Below the pieces are notes generated by a model. The model was given only the letters and a program-made list of their open reading frames with translations. It was not told the origin of the DNA and searched no databases. Shown in pieces: positions 1 to 11,204 of a stretch of 64,000 nucleotides of DNA (positions within the stretch are counted from its first letter, which is position 1; each line of letters begins with the position of its first letter). Both the position numbers and the translations under genes were made by a program. Origin of the DNA: Adineta ricciae (taxonomy: Eukaryota > Rotifera > Eurotatoria > Adinetida > Adinetidae). Location of the stretch: NCBI GenBank assembly GCA_905250025.1, contig CAJNOJ010000206.1, positions 119,318 to 183,317 of the forward strand, in the 5' to 3' direction.

Positions 1-126
1 GTATTCTCATCGCCTGAGGAGCAATTATAAAGAGAATCTTTTCTGAGACGTATATAAGTATAAATCTATGTTTGACGATAAATACAAGCAATAATAGTAG
101 AACAATTAAAAGATGATTTTTTGTCT

Positions 127-2471
127 TTAATCAAAAGATATTTCAAATTTTTGAATTCGATGATTCGCATAATCTGCGACATAAAAATCTCCTTCAGAAT
201 CAAAAGATAAACCATGCGGTTGATCTAATTGATTTGACTGTTTCCCTGATCGATTATTTCCAATAACAACAGCACCTTCACGAGAACCTTCATACCAGCA
301 CATTATACGATGATTATCGGAATCTGCTATATAGATTTGACCTAAATGGTTAAGAATAATTCCTTGAGGAGATGATAGTTGATTGAGATTTTTTCCTTGA
401 CCATTTCCACCAGCAACAATTATTCCTTCACGAGCATCTTTTCTCCATTTTATTATACGATGGTTATCACGATCTGATATGTAAATAGAATTATTTTCAT
501 CAACATATAGAAATGATGGATTATTGAGTTGATTAAGTTGACCTCCTTTTCCGTTTCCACCTGCTACTAATATTCTTTCTGTTTCATTTTCTTTCCACCG
601 TGTTACTTCATGGTTAACATGATCAGATATATAAATATAACCATCTTTATCCATTGCTAAATGAGAACAATCAATATTTGATAGAAGAATTTCTGGATTT
701 TTTTTCTCTCTAATTGACCAACGCATTATACGTCTATTTCCTTGGTCAGCAATAATTAAAGACATATTTTCTTGATCAATGAGAATCTCTGATGGATAAT
801 TCAATTGGAATATTTCATTTCCTTTTTCATATCCTCCTGCAATACATTCACCTTCTTGTCCATCAGATTTCCATTGAATAATACGATGATTATTACGATC
901 AGCTATAAAAATTCTTTTATAAGTATCGATAAAGATTCCATTTGGACAATTAAGTTGATTTAATTGTTGTCCTTTACCATTTTTTCCAATAACAGTGGTT
1001 CCTTCTTGTTTCCACTTGATTTGTGCTAGACATTACAGAATAGATTAATTGTTAGTAAAACATCAAAATGTAAATCCAACAAAAAATGTACTCTGCATGA
1101 CGTTTTTCTAACTTGTTATTGCACTGTACAGATCTCATGATGTGTTCTTAGCAAACATGATGCGTTCAAAAAGTTTCCGGGCTCGTTTTACTATTATTCC
1201 TGGGCTTTTGTCTATATGCAGTAGAGACAGAGCACGATCTACGGATGTGATAATCATTGGTTAATGAAATATGCATCTACGAATTTAACAGATTCTGCGA
1301 GGCCATCATGTTTATACTGATGAAAAATCAAAAGTCTGTCATGTGTGATGGGTATCGTCACTATAAACCACTGTTAAACATTTTTGAATGTCGGCTGGAG
1401 ATTCCCTTTCCAACAACCAGAAAGTTGATCACCACACGATACGTGGGCTTTCGATTTTTCATCAGTATGAAACGAGTGGTCTAGTAAAACTCGTTAAATT
1501 CGCAGATGCGTATTTCATTAACCAGCGATTGCCATATCTATAGATCGCGCTCTGTTTCTACTGCATATAGACAAAAGCTCAGGAACAATAGTAAAACGAG
1601 TTCGGAAACTTTTTGAATGCACCATATATTATGTTTTTGATCAGATAATTCAAGATCATTATTTACATGCCAAAAGATTATCAACTAGGATAAAAAGTTC
1701 AAAATGCCGGAAGTAGAGTGAACAATTGCCTCATCCCAGAATACGCCGCTGCAATACATTAGACATCCGTTGTTTCTAATCTCATTTATGTTATCTTACG
1801 TCTATATGTTACGGGCATAACCAACGTTACGAAATTTTACCTGTAAAACCTTTTCCCATGCAAAGGTGATCACTGACTGATTTCATCGTTATGTAAAGAA
1901 TCTGACTTCTTGTTCTTACTACCAAAATGAGTGAATCTTTTTTACACTAACCCGTTGAGATTATTGAAATTTCATTGAGAAATGCAGATGGTAATGTGTT
2001 ATGTCGAATGGAAATATTTAACGGTTGAATAAGTTGCTTTGTAAGATGTGTTAATTTATTTCTCAATTGATTTAAATCAATTTCATTAAAGTCATTATCT
2101 TGTTGAAATTGTTTAATTTGTTCAATAATTTGATAAAATTTTTTTTCAACGATTAATAATTGATCATTAGGATATTTTATTAACATTTGTCGACATTGTT
2201 CTGCTGTTTGTTTGATTTTTCCAATAGAATTTTCTTCCCATTGATTAATTCGTTCGATTACAGAAAAGTTTTCTGGTTTGTGTCGTTCTTGTTCAATTGC
2301 TTGTTGAAATATATCACGATCAATTTTAATTTCATTTAATTCTATACGAAGTTTTTCTCGATGTTCTGTTATATGAGAAAGACAAAAATCTTTTAGACAT
2401 CCTTCACAATGATAAACAATTTTATCTTTGTGACAAATGAAACATTGGGCTTTGCTACTTGCTGTCGTCAT
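127..2471 (-). CDS. B-box zinc finger, coiled-coil, NHL-repeat protein (copy A)
   Basis: The two-exon model is complement(join(127..1025,1952..2471)), 472 aa. Exon 1 starts at the ATG at 2469-2471. It carries a B-box-like zinc finger (Cys/His residues at about 10-45, including CFICHK and FCLSH), then a long Glu/Gln/Lys-rich helix to about residue 155 that should form a coiled coil. Exon 2 encodes six NHL repeats (blocks such as IYIADSDNHRIMCW), enough for a six-bladed propeller. The donor G|GTTAGT and acceptor TCTAG| keep the frame exactly. The layout is that of TRIM-NHL proteins without the RING finger, so a role in protein or RNA binding is likely and ubiquitin ligase activity is not supported. 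The 926-nt intron is unusually long for this window because it holds a foldback element. A near-identical paralogue lies at 31590-33894. Confidence 0.85.
1160..1621. repeat. Intronic foldback (MITE-like) element, copy A
   Basis: The two halves are imperfect reverse complements, folding at about 1390. Outer arms start TGCGTTCAAAAAGTTTCC at 1161 and end with the complementary sequence at 1621. No coding capacity is seen. It sits in the intron of the B-box/NHL gene and the same element occupies the matching intron in copy A', so insertion predates the duplication. A nonautonomous DNA transposon is the likely class; no target-site duplication could be assigned. Confidence 0.75.
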
Positions 2472-3061
2472 TAAAACACAAAACGATGCGAATATGTGTT
2501 TGTGTACATAGTAAGTATCGAAAAGAAATCAGAGAACGAAAAGAAAAATTTCGCTTTTTTATATGTAATAAATTTTTCTTGTTGTTGAAACGTGACTAGT
2601 GGAAATAATTTAACATCCATTGAAATTGTATGAAAATATTCAAATCCTCCACATTCATGTAGAATCTTATTTCTTTTCTTTTCTTTCAAAAACAATTGTT
2701 ACGAGAGTAAGGGTGAGAGCGTTGGTGCCAAAGGGGAGTATAGAATCGTGTGACTGTAAGTCTAAGCGTTGTTACCGTGAACTTGGGCAACCGTGAGTGT
2801 CGGTATCGATGTGAATGTAGTTAAGTATCAGTATTAGTTCGACTCTAAGTGTAGTTGTGTACGGGAAAAGTGAGGATGTAGAAATGAGTTTCAACAACTA
2901 TGCCTATACGATACCTGTGTTTAAACTCACAACCATACGCACACACTTACATTTACCTATATATGAAGTTCATATATATGTTAATATGTTGTCTAAGCGC
3001 GAATGTTTTGAAGTGACCCACACCTGATTGGTTTTTCTAAATAAAGTTAGTGATTATTTAT
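2472..3061. other. Upstream region of B-box/NHL gene A
   Basis: About 590 bp upstream of the start codon. No convincing exon or promoter motif is recognised. It is AT-rich with short GTGAG/GTAAG-type runs near 2705-2730, and it is conserved in copy A' apart from small deletions. Confidence 0.5.
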
Positions 3062-3062
3062 N
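3062..3062. other. Single-N contig join
   Basis: An isolated N marks the end of homology to copy A'. To its right a GATCC-rich repeat begins, with no counterpart downstream of copy A'. Single Ns at 11010, 16234 and 62165 behave similarly, so this is read as a scaffold join of unknown true length. Confidence 0.8.
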
Positions 3063-3260
3063 AATCCATGTTTCGGTTCCGACGAGATCCGACGTGGGAT
3101 CCGATCGGATCCGAGACCGTCGGAATCCAATGCGATTCCGTCACCAGGATTTCATCGGATCCGTCGAATTCCTGTAGGATCCGGTAAAATTCAGTATTGG
3201 ATCCGATGGGATTCGATGGGATCCGGTGGGATCCGAGTATGGGATTGTTCGACCTGGGTA
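3063..3260. repeat. GATCC-rich dispersed repeat, copy 1
   Basis: A tract of irregular repeats of the type GGATCCG/GGATTCG ends in a conserved edge at about 3233-3256 (GAGTATGGGATTGTTCGACC). The same edge recurs at about 12510 and 46105. It has no open reading frame. It appears to be a dispersed noncoding repeat family, possibly a nonautonomous transposon. Confidence 0.7.
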
Positions 3261-3543
3261 CCGCTCAGATATCAAAACGGAACTCAATTACCCCATTTTC
3301 CGAATTCAATGGTGACCTTCAAAATCAAATTTCGAAAAAAAATTAGGCGTCGATTTTTTTGAGCATATGAGTATCAAACGTTTTTGAAAATAAGTGACAG
3401 ATTTTCTCCTGTTCCAGATGACGTTATTCTCAGAATAATATATGCACAAGTAAATTTTCCCTGCATAACAGCGGCTTTTTCAAATGCTCATTACAGCGCA
3501 CCATTCATTGATATTGAGTTTTTTTGCTTTAGATTCGAAGGAA

Positions 3544-4083
3544 ATGGGTAATTTTTTCAGTGATCTGCTGGGTATCGAAGCGGCTAGTGATAATTTTTCC
3601 AATGCTATCGTAGCAGCGGAAGTAGATGCATCTAGACAGTTACGTTATGTCTTGCTTATGGCTCTCAAATATGTTAGGTCGTTCACCCCGATCATCGTTT
3701 TGACCATGATTTCTCTAATTGTTCTCTTGCTGGCCAGTATTTTATTCACATTGAATCGATTATTTATTGATCTCGAAGTGAATCTCACGATTCGTCGATA
3801 TATCGCGTATGGAATAGCAATTCTTCTATATGTCTGGTTTACCGGTGCTCAAATTGTAGCAGCAGTTAAACAGAAGAGTGCGACTTCTATTTTTATTGTC
3901 ATAATGGCTTGCCTGGGCCTGGTGGTTATTATAGCTATTTCTATCGAGTCCATCCGTAGATCGACCAAGAATAATCAATGGAACTCAGATTCTGAAAACG
4001 AACTGCTTCCGACTAAAGGCAGTACAGCGGATTATTCCCGATCAAAAACAGATTACACCAAACTATCAGATGAGAAAAATTGA
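3544..4083 (+). CDS. Small three-TM membrane protein, predicted N-myristoylated
   Basis: The product is 179 aa from the ATG at 3544, which gives the N-terminus MGNFFSD. Gly2 and Ser6 fit the N-myristoylation consensus. A pyrimidine-rich TTTGCTTTAG just upstream could be the acceptor of a 5' UTR intron, favouring this start over the one 60 nt upstream. Hydrophobic segments lie at about residues 47-70, 85-108 and 113-135. A polar, Ser/Lys/Asp-rich tail of about 45 residues with an ExxLL-like patch (NELLP) follows. The family is not recognised. It could be an organelle or vesicle membrane protein, but only the topology is supported. Confidence 0.6.
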   Translation: MGNFFSDLLGIEAASDNFSNAIVAAEVDASRQLRYVLLMALKYVRSFTPIIVLTMISLIVLLLASILFTLNRLFIDLEVNLTIRRYIAYGIAILLYVWFTGAQIVAAVKQKSATSIFIVIMACLGLVVIIAISIESIRRSTKNNQWNSDSENELLPTKGSTADYSRSKTDYTKLSDEKN

Positions 4084-6695
4084 CACTTTTCTCATAGTCG
4101 TTGAGGATCGCTCTATTTAAACTTTAATTAAATTCTATAAAATCCTAGAAGTTTCGGTATTTTGAATACGCTTGTCTATAATTTTACTAGATATAATTCA
4201 TGGATTTAAATGAAGTTTCTATTTTGTTTTTTATTTACTTTCAATCCAGCAAATAGGAACACTTTGTGTTACCATCCATTGTGTATTCAACTAGATAAAC
4301 CGTTTTTTATGCGTTGCATTGACCATTATTTGGAATACACGGTTTCTGCCTATTCACAGCCCAATCACCAATTCCACCACAACTTCCTGAGCTAAAGAGT
4401 ACGTAGCCTAAATACGAATGTGTTTTAGATAATTTACATTTTATTTTTGCTTCTCGAAATGTTTTCGACTGTTCATAACGTTTGATGCTTTATGCTGGTT
4501 CACCCTCATCGATGTGAGTTTTGCGAATAAAAATTGAGTCTTATATGTTCCTCTTGAAGATTTTTGTAATTTTATCCATCTGGATTTAATCACTTTCTTT
4601 ATTGGCTATTGTCGATAAGAACGAGTGTTTCTGCATTAATAATCAATCTGCTAATTTTTTCCAGTTAAGGCGTGGGAATTTAACCAATGTTCTGATGATT
4701 ATGGCCGCAATGTGTCTTCAGAGACAAGTAACGCTCATCCTTTGGATTCGCTGGCCCTTTTGTGAAACAATTATAATAGTACTCACTAAGTCTCAACGTC
4801 GATATAGATCTAACTGAGCTGCATCCCAGCACGCTTTGGACATAAAAACGTTTTAATAATTTTTTGCAAATTTTCACCGATTTAAAGTATTTTTAATTCA
4901 TTTATATTAGGACAAGCAAAGTCAGAGAACGTTTAAAAGAAATTATGGATCGATTCCTCTCCAATTCTCAAAAATCCATTTAGTTACTCGTTTTTTAGCC
5001 CTCGTGAAACTCCAGAACACACGCCTAGTCGCTCGTCGGCCTCCTTCTGGTCGGCCACTCACGGCTAGTCGTATACATGCATGCTTCCAGGTTTTTATGT
5101 TTTTGATTCACTCTTTAAAAAGTCACTGATTTTGTTTCTGTGACTCTTCGAAAAACATTCGAAGTGGAGGTCAGGTGTCTTATGATCTGCTGGACTTGAA
5201 GGATACTTGTCTAGTACAGCTTGTTAAATGTTTGTTTTACAAATTAATCTCTGTAAAGATCCAACAACAGAATTCTAGTCAACCAGTTCGTTCTCATCTA
5301 CATATATCTGTGAAAAATTCTTTCAAAAGTTCTGAGGTGTAGTTATTGACAACACAAAAACTTTGAAAGAAAATTTATATCAGACTCTTCTGTCTCCTTC
5401 AGATGACCTGAACTACAGTTTTAATGAAGCGCTTGATGTATCTTATCTTTACAACTCGATAATTGATTTATTGACACACAAATCACAGACAATGTTCAAC
5501 TCATCTTGTGCCGTTAAGGTTTCAAAAAGCCATGCACATACGAACGTCTTGCGTCTGCCTTATAAATTTGTTTAGATATACGTTAATTACACCACTACGA
5601 AGTTAATAATTTAAAGTATCTTTTAAAAGCTATCTTCAGATTCGAGTTACTCGACACTAATAATCTTCGATCAAACCTTATACAATAGATTTTTTTCTGA
5701 AACGTTTCTTTTCCCAGAAATGCCATTAGATACGGGATCATCCACCTCCAAAGCCGTGCGGTCAACTCGTACTCGACAATAAGCCAAGTGATTAATTATA
5801 TAATTAGTTAATTAATTGACGGAAACTTTTAAAAACTAATGTCAGATTCGTGATCCTCGACCTCGATTACCCATCGATGGATCATCTCGAAATGGCCATC
5901 ATTAAGTTTTTAATAGCTTATAAAATGCTGCAATCTGATTGGCTTGGACAAACTCACAAACTTTTTTTATTTTATTGGCCGTATTTTTTACGCTATAACC
6001 CTTTCTTTCATAAAAGGGAATAATACCAAAAGCTTTCAATGACATATTCTCATTAAAAAAAAGTTATATACTAATTTAATCTAAGATCTAAAGAAAATAA
6101 CTGTTGTTCTTTTTCATCTATAAATCTAAATTTCCAAATGGCATTAATCTAAATATTTACTGACTAAAAGCTCATTGAGATTATTAATATTAAATAAAAT
6201 TATAAAATTCTTTATTATATTTCTAAAAAATGTTTAATTCAACTCTTATAATAATGAATTCTGTAACACAACAAGTGATCATTTATTTAGGTTTTTTACT
6301 TTTTTATTTTTGGTCTTATTAATAATTTTTTAACATTATTTAATTTTTTAGTCTTGAAACATTTCCACAAAATTCTTGTACATTTTATTTATTAATAATG
6401 TCTTTTATGAATACGTTTACGGAATCCTTTGGAATGTATGGACCTCACGGCACGACTTTTCTTTTCGTTAGCATCGAAAAGAATCCATAGCATTCACAGG
6501 ATCTACTTTTCATCCTTGGCTGAAAAGAATCGTGTAGAAATGCATTAAAATGTATACTTTTTATGCATTTTTATAAAGTTCTTATCCAAGAGGTATTAAA
6601 CGAATTCGACGATGTTTCTATTTCTTAGAATGTATTTTTTCGTCTTTCATTTTTGCCAATAAAATAAAAATAAATGAATACAGTCGATTTCTCTG
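4084..6695. other. Long AT-rich intergenic region
   Basis: No supported gene. Short open frames at 4210-4395 and 4602-4817 show no family resemblance. A possible exon-like stretch follows a TTTTTCCAG acceptor near 4665 (translation with WEFNQCSDDYG), but it is too short to call. The rest is AT-rich with homopolymer runs. Confidence 0.5.
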
Positions 6696-6940
6696 CACTG
6701 AACAAAAATTCGGCGTTTAACCAACCCTCAGAAATGGTTTATGGCTGAAAAATTTGTTCATCAATCTGATCTACCCCCAGATCAACCCTTGGGTTTATCA
6801 GTTTGCAACGTATAACAAACCCTTCATGGGTTTTTGAAGAAAAAAGGGTTGATCTAGGGGTAGATCAGGTTGATGAACAAATTTTTCAGTCATAAACCAT
6901 TTTTGAGGGTTGATTAAACACCGGATTTCTTTTTTGAGTG
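6696..6940. repeat. Foldback (MITE-like) element
   Basis: Inverted arms of about 95 bp (6696-6795 and about 6845-6940) flank a short spacer. Both ends begin CACT and share the internal block TTTATGRCTGAAAAATTTG. No coding capacity. It lies just downstream of the Kelch gene's stop codon. Flanking target-site duplications were not clear. Confidence 0.75.
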
Positions 6941-7008
6941 TGATTAAAGCACTATAGCAATGATAAAAAGTTTTGTGTATGATAAATGACTGTTCGAAAA
7001 TTCTTGTT

Positions 7009-8366
7009 TTATTTATCAATATGAATCCAATTTTCTGTTGATGCATTGAATAGTTCAGATTGTGCAAGTAAATAATCACCAGATGATCCACCAGTAATCA
7101 AAACATTTTCATTCGTTAATACTTCTGAAATATGCCATGCTCGGTTAATATGCATGTTATCAACAATTGTCCAGTTTCCCGTTGTTGGATCGTATAATTC
7201 AGCACTTTTTGTAGGGTTTTGAAATTCAATATACCCACCTGTAATCAATACTTTTCCATTTGGTAGTCGGCTTGCGCTGTGAAAAGCTCGATCAAACATT
7301 GGTTTTTCAGTAATTGTCCAAGTTTCCGTGATTGGATCGTATAATTCAGCATGAGTACGTTCATGTTTAGTACCACCAGTAATCAGTACTTTTCCATCTA
7401 ATAATATGGATGCCGTATGATAACCTCGAGCATGGTACATGGAATTAATTTTTGTCCAATTTCCAGTTAACGGATCGTACAATTCAACGATCTTTGTTGC
7501 ATTACGTTCATCAATTAACCCACCTGTGACTAAAACTTTTCCGTTTGATAATAGAGTTCCCGTATGGCCACGTCGTTGCATATGTAAAGTACCAGTCGTT
7601 GTCCACTTTCCACTTGATGGATCATATAAATAGGAACGTTTTTTATAACTACTAGCGTTACACCATCCACCTGCAGTCAACACTTTGCCATTTAATAGGA
7701 CAGTTGATGTGTGACCAGATCGACAATCAGGCATGTCATCAATAGTTGTCCAATTTCCAGTTGAAAAATCATACAATTCAGCAGTCTTCAAACTAGATTC
7801 GCCATCATTATCTCCGCCTGTTACTAAAACTTTTCCATTGGATAAAAGAGATACTGCATGGGCATATCTCGAATGTTTCATAGCAGCTGATTTAGTCCAC
7901 TTTCCTGACGATGGATCATATAGTTCAGTACTACGTAACGTTTTTCCAACATTCGATCTATCATAATTTTTGTAAGCATTTCCAGTAACTCCACCAATCA
8001 CTAAAACTCTTCCATTCGGTGTCAAACATGATGTAAACATAGCTCTTGCAGTAAGCAGACTTCCAGTAATAGACCATTCTAAATCAAAGTAACAATATAA
8101 GTTCTGTGCAAAAACTGTTTTATGGTGTAGATTTTAGTTGTATTTTATAAAATCCTTACCAGACAGTGCAGTTTCAATTGTAGTTCTTCCAGAAGTAAAT
8201 GATGTTTTTGAGTAAATATTTTTTTCAAATTTTCTTGATGCATCAACGAGAAATATAAACAACCATACGAAGAAGACCAAAGTTTCTAATCATTTTAAAT
8301 GAAAAGTCTTGGCATCAAAGAAATAAATCGAGTATAGTACTCACTAAAAATAGATTGATCTTCCAT
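7009..8366 (-). CDS. Kelch-repeat protein with N-terminal signal/anchor
   Basis: The three-exon model is complement(join(7009..8078,8160..8285,8345..8366)), 405 aa, with exact frame through introns of 81 and 59 nt (GTAAGG...TTTAG and GTGAGT...ATTAG). Exon 1 is only 22 nt. Residues about 8-24 are strongly hydrophobic (LVFFVWLFIFLVDA), so the protein is secreted or a type II membrane protein. The rest is seven repeats with NGKVLVTGG and LYDPxTGNWT blocks, the double-Gly and Trp signature of Kelch propellers of the galactose-oxidase-like type. No catalytic domain is seen. Such proteins bind ligands or partners; in bdelloids they form large families. The intact frame and splice sites argue for a functional gene. 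Confidence 0.85.
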
Positions 8367-9029
8367 ATAAGAACTTAGAAAAAATTGTCATAAGTTACTC
8401 ACAACAGATGAGATATTTTATATTAATATTATTGAAAAAAGCATTTCTCTACTATCTTTATGGGAAGATTATCATCTGTCTGCTTCAAATTTGAAAAACA
8501 TCCTCGAAGAAAATAGAGTATTTTACAGACAGAAGTAGAACGAAATTCAAACATTTTACAAATTATTGTTTTTTTTCGATTGAAGTAGCGCGTGTTTGCG
8601 ATAAACAGATTTTGTTTTTACTAAATAAAGTCATCAAATGCTTCTATAAATAATTTAAGATTTAGTGTAGCCAATAAAGCTTCATATTTCTTCAAATTTT
8701 AATACATTTATTGTCTTATAAAATTACTATTTATTTGTCTAGAATTTGATAAATTATTTAAAAAATAATAGAAATGATAAATTATATAAAAAACTACATA
8801 TCTGCATATATTCCCAACAGCTATGTGTAAATAATTTTATTTATGTATAGAGTGATTTTTTCCGAATCACAAGAGTAGTGTAGAAATCGTTAATTCGATT
8901 CTAGTTTTAAAACTTTCCTTCGAATTCTAAATCTTTCGGTGTCGAATTCCAGTACTCGAGTTTTAAACTTTTAAACTTCTGAACTTCCGAACCTAAAATT
9001 CCCAGTTTCGAGTTGTCCGCTCATCCATC
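8367..9029. other. AT-rich intergenic region
   Basis: No gene seen. From about 8880 to 9010 there is a degenerate run of TTCGAATT/TTAAACTT-like words that leads into the telomere-like tract at 9030. Confidence 0.5.
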
Positions 9030-9065
9030 CACACCCACACCCACACACCCTCACCCTCACCCTCA
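9030..9065 (-). repeat. Telomere-like interstitial tract (C-rich on + strand)
   Basis: Tandem CACACC units pass into CACCCT units. On the minus strand this reads TGTGGG then TGAGGG, close to the bdelloid telomeric unit TGTGGG. It lies about 330 bp upstream of a truncated TPR fragment. Confidence 0.7.
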
Positions 9066-9391
9066 GTGTCTTACGTTCTATGTAAATCTAGTGCGATCAA
9101 TAAATAAAAAACAATTACTATTCTAACAGAAGACATCCCTTATAACTTGATTGCTCACAGTGAGTCTTTTCTCTTTGAAAAAGATGAAACAACGAAGAAA
9201 AAGTCTTTTGTGTTCTGTATGTCATCTGCGACGTTAGTATTGGGATTGATAAAGACTAAAACATATTCTCTGAATGACTTATTATGCGTCTTACGTTTCT
9301 TTCTAGTCATTGTAAACAATGTCATGATTACTCATATATTAATGACCACGAAAAAAAAGGAACATCAAACATTTTTTTCTTTGCTTAATAA

Positions 9392-9691
9392 AAGGCACTC
9401 GACCATACAACAGATCAAAATACAAAGGCAATAATTTATATAGGTCTTGATATAATCGAATACAGACAAGGAAAATATGAAGAGGCAATCAAATTCAATG
9501 AATTACTCCTTTCCTTACTATCTTGTGAAACAATTTTTTCCATAGATCAGTCATTCCTAACAAGCATTTATCAAAATATCGGTAGTACATACCACAGGAT
9601 GGACGACTATCGCAGAGCACTTTTATCTCATACTATAAAATCAATTGAAAAACTTTTGAAGGAAAGTAAAAATGGCTATATAGACATATAA
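9392..9691 (+). pseudogene. TPR-domain gene fragment
   Basis: An open stretch of 99 codons without its own start, bounded upstream by TAA at 9389. It encodes two TPR-like helical hairpins (EYRQGKYEEAIKFNELL and STYHRMDDYRRALLSH), the kinesin-light-chain-like type seen in the ART-TPR genes of this window. A neighbouring frame is open at 9147-9434 but has no recognisable domain. It is most likely a relic of an ART-TPR or TPR gene. Confidence 0.6.
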
Positions 9692-10271
9692 ATAATCGAA
9701 GTAAACGATTTACAACACCTTATTTAATATCATTATTGTTTTCTGCACCCGACTCCTATGTAATTTGTCAAAGAAGATATGATTTTTTGTAGAAAATTGA
9801 CTGGTATTCAAATATGCGTCGATTAATAAAACAGAGACTATGCAAAATGACTTGAAAATCTTTTTGTTGAACTATGTGTACTCACCCTCTCTCAAATGAG
9901 ATATTCTAATCACGTTTCAAAAAACTGATGCAAAGCAATTACAATATTCGAAGCTTTTACACAAAGAAACACGTTTCACGAAAACTTTCTTTGGCACGTT
10001 TATGATACCCTCAAATAGTGTAGATAAAAACATAATTATGGAGTAACGCTTGTATGATTGTATCAAAAAGCACGTGTGCATATGAATCGAAGGTAAGAAT
10101 ATTACATATTTACCTGTTTATTCATCATTTGAGAAGAAAAAAAATGAATGGAATAAGATCGATTTTTACTCGAAATTTCAATTGGTGTTCGAGAAAATCA
10201 AATAATAACTCGTCGTTCAGTTAGTTATTCAAGAGATTCTATTCTTTAATAAAGCTTTTGCTTCAATGTAG
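9692..10271. other. Region upstream of NADH dehydrogenase exon
   Basis: AT-rich, no clear gene. It ends at the acceptor CAATGTAG|, so a first exon carrying the start codon and probably a mitochondrial targeting sequence should lie in or near this stretch; it could not be identified. Confidence 0.4.
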
Positions 10272-10987
10272 GTGGACGATTAAAACGAAATGTAAGAAAT
10301 ATTATCATCGTTGGTATTATTGGTGTTGGAACATACCATGGTTATCGAAAATATCATCGTTATCAATGGATAAATGCAGTCAATGATTTGAATGAAAATC
10401 TTGGAAGAAAACCGCGATTAATTGTCTTAGGAACAGGTAAAACAAATGAAAAATTTCTTCTTATCGAAAAGATATGTGTAGGGTGGGGTTCTGTATCTCT
10501 TTTAAAACATATTGATACATCAAAATATGAAGTTATTTGTATATCACCACGAAATTATTTTCTCATGACACCATTATTACCATCAGTTAGTGTTGGAACA
10601 ATTGAAACTCGAACTGTTATCGAATCAATTCGATCATTAATTGGACCACATATTCAATTTCTCGAAGCAAACTGTTTTAATGTTGATATCAATTCCAAAA
10701 CAATTTCATGTAAGACAAATAATGAATCGAATCAGTCAACATTTAATCTGAATTATGATATTCTTATTGTTGGAATTGGTTCAGAAAATAACACATTTAA
10801 TACACCTGGCGTTGAACAATATGCACATTTTCTTAAAGAAATACCTGATGCTCGACGTATAAGAGCAAAGATTAGTGATGCTTTTGAATTTGCAATGATA
10901 CCAACACAAACAATTGAAGAAAAAAAACGCCTTTTACAATTTATTATTGTTGGTGGTGGACCAACCGGAGTGGAATTCGCTGCTGAA
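10272..10987 (+). CDS. Type II NADH dehydrogenase, N-terminal exons
   Basis: Exons 10272-10436 and 10482-10987 are joined by a 45-nt intron (GTAAAA...TGTAG), which gives the FAD-binding motif LGTGWGSVSLL. The first exon holds a probable membrane-proximal segment (IIIVGIIGVGTYHGYRK) preceding the Rossmann fold. Further motifs are SPRNYFLMTPLLPSVSVG, typical of NDE/NDH-2 enzymes, and the second dinucleotide-binding glycine motif IIVGGGPTGVEFAAE, where the next intron donor (GTATTT) occurs. The family oxidises NADH with quinone at the mitochondrial inner membrane without pumping protons. The first coding exon and the middle of the protein are missing, the latter because of the assembly join at 11010. 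Confidence 0.85.
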
Positions 10988-11010
10988 GTATTTATTTTTA
11001 TAGTTTATCN

Positions 11011-11204
11011 AATGTACGTAGCTTTTTATCAGCTTTTTCTAAGATAAGACGAAGTGTATCAACGGTTAAATAACCCGAATTTTCTTTGCAACAAGTATTG
11101 AAAAAGCATTTGCAGAAGCTGACAAAGAAAATTCGGGTTATTTAACCGTTGATACACTTCGTCTTATCTTAGAAAAAGCTGATAAAAAGATACGTACATT
11201 ACCA
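11011..11204. repeat. Hairpin at contig join inside NADH dehydrogenase gene
   Basis: Bases 11011-11088 are the reverse complement, with one mismatch, of coding sequence at 11127-11204, with a 38-bp spacer. The hairpin starts directly after the N at 11010. It replaces the expected central exons, so it is best explained as a chimeric contig end (for example an inverted artefact of whole-genome amplification). Confidence 0.75.

Larger units (their letters stand above)
1..3061. repeat. Segmental duplication copy A
   Basis: This block matches 31462-34419 in the same orientation with only scattered substitutions and small indels, through a B-box/NHL gene, its intron and its upstream region. The match is already under way at base 1, so the unit extends beyond the window. 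It stops at the N at 3062, so its right edge is a contig end and not a proven biological breakpoint. Copy A has about 100 bp of upstream sequence, around 2720-2830, that is shorter in copy A'. Confidence 0.9.

Noticed and set aside
1-3061. A simple tandem duplication with 34419 as partner
   Set aside because: The order of the two duplicated blocks and the Ns at their edges do not fit a tandem event.
7439-7966. Plus-strand frames inside the Kelch gene
   Set aside because: They are antisense shadows of the repeated Kelch coding sequence.
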